Shown piece after piece: positions 60,181 to 64,000 of a stretch of 64,000 nt of DNA. The first letter of the stretch is position 1. Each line of letters starts with the position of its first letter. Under the pieces are notes generated by a model. It ran no database searches. It was given only the letters and a program-made list of their open reading frames with translations, and was not told where the DNA came from. The position numbers and the translations under genes are program-made. The DNA lies in NCBI GenBank assembly GCA_947493335.1, contig CANLQO010000007.1, forward strand, positions 28,598 through 92,597, given 5' to 3'. Source of the DNA: an uncultured Paracoccaceae bacterium (GTDB lineage: Bacteria; Pseudomonadota; Alphaproteobacteria; Rhodobacterales; Rhodobacteraceae).

Positions 60181-61386
60181 ATGCCAGATACAGATCAGAC
60201 AAACCGCTTGGGCGTGAACATCCTTACTCAAAGGGTGCTCGAGGCTGGCCATGTCTGCCGTGAGCAGCCGATATCTGACTCCGGTATCGACGCCCACATC
60301 GAGATCAAGGATAGTAGGAACGCGACAGGGCGCCTGATCGCGACGCAACTAAAGTCAGGCCCTAGCTACTTTTCTAAAACTGACGAGAACGGTTTCTGGC
60401 ACTATGTATCTGACCGGCACCGGGATCTTTGGATAAATCATTCCCTCCCAGTAATCTTAGTTCTGTGCGACGTGGTAAAACGTGAATCCTACTATGAAAT
60501 CGTAAGCGAAGAGACCTGTGTTCGCGCAGGGGAAGGATGGAAAATACTTGTCCCTAAGAGCAAAACCATAGGCGCTCACAGCTCAAGCGATCTAATTTCT
60601 ATTGCCTCTCCGATCGCGGCTGCTAGTGATTTTTCGATCCATGCCGAACATGATCAAAGCCACGGGCTTGCGAGGCGGATAAGTTTAGATGTTGTTGTCC
60701 ACCCAGGAAAAAGGCCGGTCAACAAACCCTATCTTGGTGCCATAGTTCGAGCGACACTGAAACTGGGCCAATCAAGTCAATATCATCGCGATGAGTTTTC
60801 GGAGAGGGCGTTAGGTGGACAACCCGTCGATGTGGTCTGGGGCTTCGTATATCTGCGGGAAATTGATCGTGGATCGGCATTATGGGCATGTCGGTTTCAA
60901 TGGATATCACCGAGTCTGGAAGCGTCTTCGAGGCCGGCTGCGTATGATGGGGAAGAAGACGGCAGCGGACTTGTGATCGGCTGGTACGGCAAAGCGGAGT
61001 TGGCAAGGTTTCTGGACGAAAGACGTGCTACAAAGGCGGTGTACCTGAAAAATGTTGATGTGTTGATTGTTCAACTACCTTCGGTTCGGAAAAAAATAGA
61101 TGCAATGCTTGAGGACGGTGACCAAAGCACCCAAGCACAAGAGTTCGCCAATTCAATGGAAGAGTTCGAATGTACTTGGGACGGCGCTCTTGCCGCTCCA
61201 GGCGAGTGTAGGCGTCTAGATCAGGCAATCCATGAACTGCTGGCGACCGTCGGGAATGCAGGGTTGATCTGGCATCAGCGAAATGCTCGGACGCCCACGG
61301 AGGTACGATTCCTAATGAGCCGCTATCGCGATGAACTGTATCGCCTAGATGAAGAGATATCATTCCTACGTCGAGACGTGCGATAG
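60181..61386 (+). CDS. DUF4365 (nuclease-fold) protein
   Basis: 401 residues; ATG at 60181. The N-terminal domain reads GVNILTQRVLEAGHVCREQP, then DSGIDAHIEI (Asp37) and IATQLKSGPSYF (Gln56-x-Lys58), the PD-(D/E)XK-like core of DUF4365. The later ~250 residues lack obvious motifs. GC is lower than in the neighbours, suggesting recent transfer. Defence-associated nuclease or restriction-like enzyme is likely; partner genes were not seen next to it. Confidence 0.7.
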   Translation: MPDTDQTNRLGVNILTQRVLEAGHVCREQPISDSGIDAHIEIKDSRNATGRLIATQLKSGPSYFSKTDENGFWHYVSDRHRDLWINHSLPVILVLCDVVKRESYYEIVSEETCVRAGEGWKILVPKSKTIGAHSSSDLISIASPIAAASDFSIHAEHDQSHGLARRISLDVVVHPGKRPVNKPYLGAIVRATLKLGQSSQYHRDEFSERALGGQPVDVVWGFVYLREIDRGSALWACRFQWISPSLEASSRPAAYDGEEDGSGLVIGWYGKAELARFLDERRATKAVYLKNVDVLIVQLPSVRKKIDAMLEDGDQSTQAQEFANSMEEFECTWDGALAAPGECRRLDQAIHELLATVGNAGLIWHQRNARTPTEVRFLMSRYRDELYRLDEEISFLRRDVR

Positions 61387-61502
61387 GAGCGCGTGAGCGT
61401 TGATGGAATAAAGCGTGGTGGTCTTGATCTGGATCGGTTGGAAGGTTCGAATTATCGCGATCCTAGCATCAAACCTTGGATCGGCTTCGCTGTCGCAGCG
61501 AA

Positions 61503-61533
61503 CGTCGGTAATGCGGGCTGCGGCCGCAGCATT
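61503..61533. repeat. dispersed hairpin repeat, copy 2
   Basis: CGTCGGTAATGCGGGCTGCG then GCCGCAGCATT; arms GCTGCGGCCGCAGC pair perfectly. Confidence 0.6.
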
Positions 61534-61566
61534 CTGGTGTCCTATCGGAGGGCAGCTTCGGGCCGT

Positions 61567-62436
61567 CTACCGTCCAGAAACTTCGTCTTTCAACGTTGTG
61601 ACCCTTTTGAAAATAAAGTCAGAAAACACACGGACTCTTTCAAGGCGACGGAGATCGGGATGCTGAAGTAGCCATGCGGGAAGTGTGGGCTGAGTAAAGT
61701 CTCCATCCATGCGTCTCATCTCCGGATCTCGATCACCCATGATGCACGGCAGAAGGCCAATACCCTGACCTTGTCGAACGGCTTCGGCTTGAAGCTCCAA
61801 CCCAGGCAATTGCCAGACTATGGGGCGACCCGAAAACGGTGTTGATGCAACCCGTTCCTGAAACTTGCGTCCATCCGGCCATCCGATCCAGCCAAGCGAG
61901 GGGTCGGAGGGGTCTGCATCTTTGCTCACATAGATCGCATCGTGAAACTCCGGAAGGCGTCGCCCGACGAGATGTTCGTCCGGTGACTTTGAAAATCTGA
62001 TCGCTAGGTCCGCGTCCCTCCGGTCTAGATCGGCAAAGCCGTCGGTAGACGCGACTTCCAACTCTATCTTCGGATACGTCTTTTGGAATTCCGCAAGCAT
62101 GGGCAACAGCAGGTACTTCAAGACGGCTGGTGGCGCTGTCAGCTTGACCGGACCTTCGAGCTCTACGTCTGAGCCGATGATTTCACGCTGAACTTCGAAG
62201 ACCTCTGCTTCAATTTGTTGAGCCTTCGCAAGAAGCCGCTCACCGGGTCCTGTGAGCGCGAACCCTTCTGGCGTGCGATCGAACAGCTGAGCATTCAAGG
62301 CGTCTTCGAGTGCTTGTAGCCGGCGCAAAACGGTCGAGTGGCTTGTGCCCAGTTGCACTGCTGCCGCACGAGCAGTTGCTCCCCGCTCAAGCGCGAGAAA
62401 CACGCGCAGATCATTCCAATCAAGCTTCAATGACAA
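61567..62436 (-). CDS. LysR-family transcriptional regulator
   Basis: 289 residues from a TTG; the HTH is at about 5-60 (DLRVFLALERGATARAAAVQ, LGTSHSTVLRRLQALEDALN) and the ligand-binding domain follows (VKLTAPPAVLKYLLLPMLAE). Divergent from a DUF2892-DUF1330-SRPBCC run, which it may control. An alternative TTG two codons later has a better-placed AGGA. Confidence 0.85.
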   Translation of the reverse strand: MSLKLDWNDLRVFLALERGATARAAAVQLGTSHSTVLRRLQALEDALNAQLFDRTPEGFALTGPGERLLAKAQQIEAEVFEVQREIIGSDVELEGPVKLTAPPAVLKYLLLPMLAEFQKTYPKIELEVASTDGFADLDRRDADLAIRFSKSPDEHLVGRRLPEFHDAIYVSKDADPSDPSLGWIGWPDGRKFQERVASTPFSGRPIVWQLPGLELQAEAVRQGQGIGLLPCIMGDRDPEMRRMDGDFTQPTLPAWLLQHPDLRRLERVRVFSDFIFKRVTTLKDEVSGR

Positions 62437-62545
62437 ATCCTAACACCGGTCCAAAAATGACCCAGACATACCTCAATTATAGTCCGTTTGTTTCGTTTTG
62501 ATCCAGTTTAGATGTTTGGCAACCCAAATGAAGGAGCCAATTCTC

Positions 62546-62779
62546 ATGTCACTGATCAAACGTTTGACGACCCGCAATGTCGGAACGATCGATCGCATTA
62601 TCCGCGCTGTGCCAGCTGTTGTTGTCGCTGTCCTTTGGTTGACCGAAACGCTCGCCGGTACGGCATTGATCGTCTGTGCCGTCCTTGCCGCAATGCTGCT
62701 GGTCACGGCGGTGACCTCGCGGTGTTCCATCTACGCGATGCTCGGCGTCAGCACCTGTTCAACAAATCAGTCATCCTGA
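62546..62779 (+). CDS. DUF2892 membrane protein
   Basis: 77 residues: NVGTIDRIIRAVPAVVVAVL and LIVCAVLAAMLLVTAVTS form two membrane helices, the YgaP-like DUF2892 pattern, with a Cys-containing end. AAGGAG is well placed before the ATG. Often found with sulfur-transfer or rhodanese genes, none here. Confidence 0.8.
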   Translation: MSLIKRLTTRNVGTIDRIIRAVPAVVVAVLWLTETLAGTALIVCAVLAAMLLVTAVTSRCSIYAMLGVSTCSTNQSS

Positions 62780-62792
62780 AAGGAATTGTAAG

Positions 62793-63176
62793 ATGATGAA
62801 GCGTATTCTTACAGCTGCGGCGTTATCCGCAGCACTTTCCGGTGCGGCGCTCGCTGAGGATCAGCCTGCGTATCTTGTCGCTGCTTTGGAGGTTTCGGAC
62901 CTCAACGCCTACTTCGAGACCTATGGAGGCCCGGTGTTCCCTATGCTTGCCGCGGCAGGCGCTGAGGTGCTGGTCGGTAGTCCGTCAGTCAGTGTGCTGG
63001 AAGGGGACTATGGCGCGACTTGGACGGCCATTGTCCGGTTCCCTTCGATGGAAGCTTTGGAAACTTGGTATGGTAGCGCTGAATATCAGGCTATCGCGCC
63101 CGCGCGACGCGAGTTGAGCAATGAGGCTGTATCTGTACTGTTCGCCGCTCCGGCGTTTCAGATGCCGCAGCAATAG
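62793..63176 (+). CDS. secreted DUF1330 protein
   Basis: 127 residues. Signal peptide MMKRILTAAALSAALSGAAL ending ALA, then a dimeric alpha-beta barrel-like core (AYLVAALEVSDLNAYFETYG, VLEGDYGATWTAIVRFPSME, ALETWYGSAEYQAIAPARRE) of the DUF1330 family. Small exported DUF1330 proteins are of unknown function. Starts 13 bases after the DUF2892 gene, so same operon. Confidence 0.8.
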   Translation: MMKRILTAAALSAALSGAALAEDQPAYLVAALEVSDLNAYFETYGGPVFPMLAAAGAEVLVGSPSVSVLEGDYGATWTAIVRFPSMEALETWYGSAEYQAIAPARRELSNEAVSVLFAAPAFQMPQQ

Positions 63177-63233
63177 TTGGAGGTTCGGGCGCCTTCGCCC
63201 GGGACCATCATCATTTTAAGGAGGAGAGAAGAG

Positions 63234-63662
63234 ATGACCCATCGTGTTCGAGCCGAACGCACCATTCCGGTAGAGGCGGCAGAGCTTTGGCAAACCGTCA
63301 GCAAGATGACTGGTATGGAAGACTGATATCCTGACTTGATACACGAGAGCTCGGTCACGGATCCTGGTGGAATGGAGCCGGGACGTGTCTGCATTATGCA
63401 AGATGGTGGCATGCTGAAAGAACGAGTGATCCTGCGAGACCCGGCCACGCGAACCTTTTCATATGCGATTGATGAACACGAAATGCCAGCAAAGAACGTG
63501 GTCGGAACAATCCGTATCGATGACCTTGGCAACGGAAATAGCTTCGTGTCGTGGTCAGCAAACCTCGTACTAGAGCCGGAAAGCGCTGGCCAGTTTGGTC
63601 CGATGGTTCAGGGCATGTACCAAACGGGTCTTGCATCACTAGAAGCTTATCACAACAAATAG
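63234..63662 (+). pseudogene. SRPBCC-family gene with in-frame TGA
   Basis: Frame MTHRVRAERTIPVEAAELWQ then TVSKMTGMED, TGA at codon 31, and continues in the same frame as YPDLIHESSVTD then SYAIDEHEMPAKNVVGTIRI and SFVSWSANLVLEP. The TGA stands where the family has Trp (TGG), a one-base change; the rest reads as a normal SRPBCC (polyketide cyclase/dehydrase-like) protein. AAGGAGGAG precedes the ATG. Either inactive or read differently. Confidence 0.8.
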
Positions 63663-63722
63663 GTACAGCTTTCGCCCATTCCCCGGTCAGCAAGTAGATG
63701 TAATACGGCGTGCGTGCGACCA

Positions 63723-63755
63723 ATGTCCGCAAAGCGTGCTGCGATTGCAGCATTG
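63723..63755. repeat. dispersed hairpin repeat, copy 3
   Basis: ATGTCCGCAAAGCGTGCTGC then GATTGCAGCATTG; the TGCTGC / GCAGCA arms pair. Confidence 0.6.
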
Positions 63756-64000
63756 AGGCTGTGTGTTGGATGTCGGCTAAGGGCCGTCCTCAGCTAGTAG
63801 TCACGAGCGCAGATGCTGCACTGCCTCCGACGTCCGCGAAGAGCCCATTATTGACGAATGCTGCACCTTCGCCGAACAGCTGCTTTCGGGGGGAAGGTAT
63901 CCTGTCTAGTTCGTCTCGATCAAATTGAAGATTGCGCCATATCGAGTAAGGGCGTGTGGGCCGAGGCAGTTTGCTCGGCCCGATACTGTTATTGATCTTG
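63756..64000. other. right end, no supported gene
   Basis: The frame at 63710-63928 runs through the repeat and is not credible. Nothing else recognised before the window ends. Confidence 0.4.

Noticed and set aside
1..64000. CRISPR arrays, tRNA and rRNA genes, intact insertion sequences
   Set aside because: Looked for regularly spaced repeats, tRNA arms and transposase patterns with terminal repeats; none were seen.

Overview
The window looks like part of a large conjugative plasmid (or a plasmid-like chromosomal replicon) from a Rhodobacteraceae (Roseobacter-group) alphaproteobacterium. The evidence is a high-GC background, a replication initiator with a DnaA domain-I-like C-terminus next to ParA/ParB, F-type transfer genes, and an alphaproteobacterial accessory block (DUF736, DUF3768, ArdC, a strawberry-notch helicase and a ParB-like protein). 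No rRNA, tRNA, CRISPR array or intact insertion sequence was seen.

Layout. 1-19 kb is transfer: the 3' end of a TraG-like gene carrying a cell-wall hydrolase domain, a secreted thermonuclease, a two-gene low-GC insert of unknown function (2.66-4.70 kb), a minus-strand operon running from a lipoprotein and TraB-like protein down to small hypotheticals, a TSCPD protein and two XRE regulators, a DsbA-like oxidoreductase, then on the plus strand the coupling protein, a MobF relaxase-helicase, a muramidase and a GIY-YIG-like protein. 19-24.2 kb is a set of small genes separated by a large, highly structured repeat (two ~440-bp copies and one partial copy). 24-40 kb is the plasmid housekeeping/anti-restriction block on the minus strand: RadC-like, PAPS-reductase-like, ArdC, double DUF736, Uma2, DUF3768, a 1417-aa methyltransferase-SNO helicase, and a ParB-domain protein. 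40.1-41.1 kb is an Xre-RES toxin-antitoxin pair. 41.6-47 kb is the replication/partition module: DnaA-like initiator, divergent parA-parB containing five near-identical 20-bp palindromes, a broken integrase, and an intact tyrosine recombinase with a dif-like site in front of it. 47-48.6 kb carries DUF1403 and ScpB-like genes.

48.8-61.4 kb is a defence island: an AbiE-type pair, a multiubiquitin/E1-like/DUF6527 operon divergent from a second Xre-RES pair, a AAA ATPase-subtilase pair matching the IetAS type, a TIR-like + gamma-glutamylcyclotransferase-like two-gene operon, and a DUF4365 nuclease-like gene. 61.5-64 kb looks like chromosomal-type cargo (LysR regulator, DUF2892, DUF1330, and an SRPBCC gene interrupted by an in-frame TGA) separated by copies of a short dispersed hairpin repeat.

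Most promising for something undescribed: (1) the structured repeat at 20.6-21.0 and 23.7-24.2 kb, whose stems covary and whose G-U pairs are legal only on the plus strand, opposite to the flanking genes; (2) the ubiquitin-like operon paired with Xre-RES; (3) the TIR-like/GGCT-like pair; (4) the parAB palindromes written into coding sequence.
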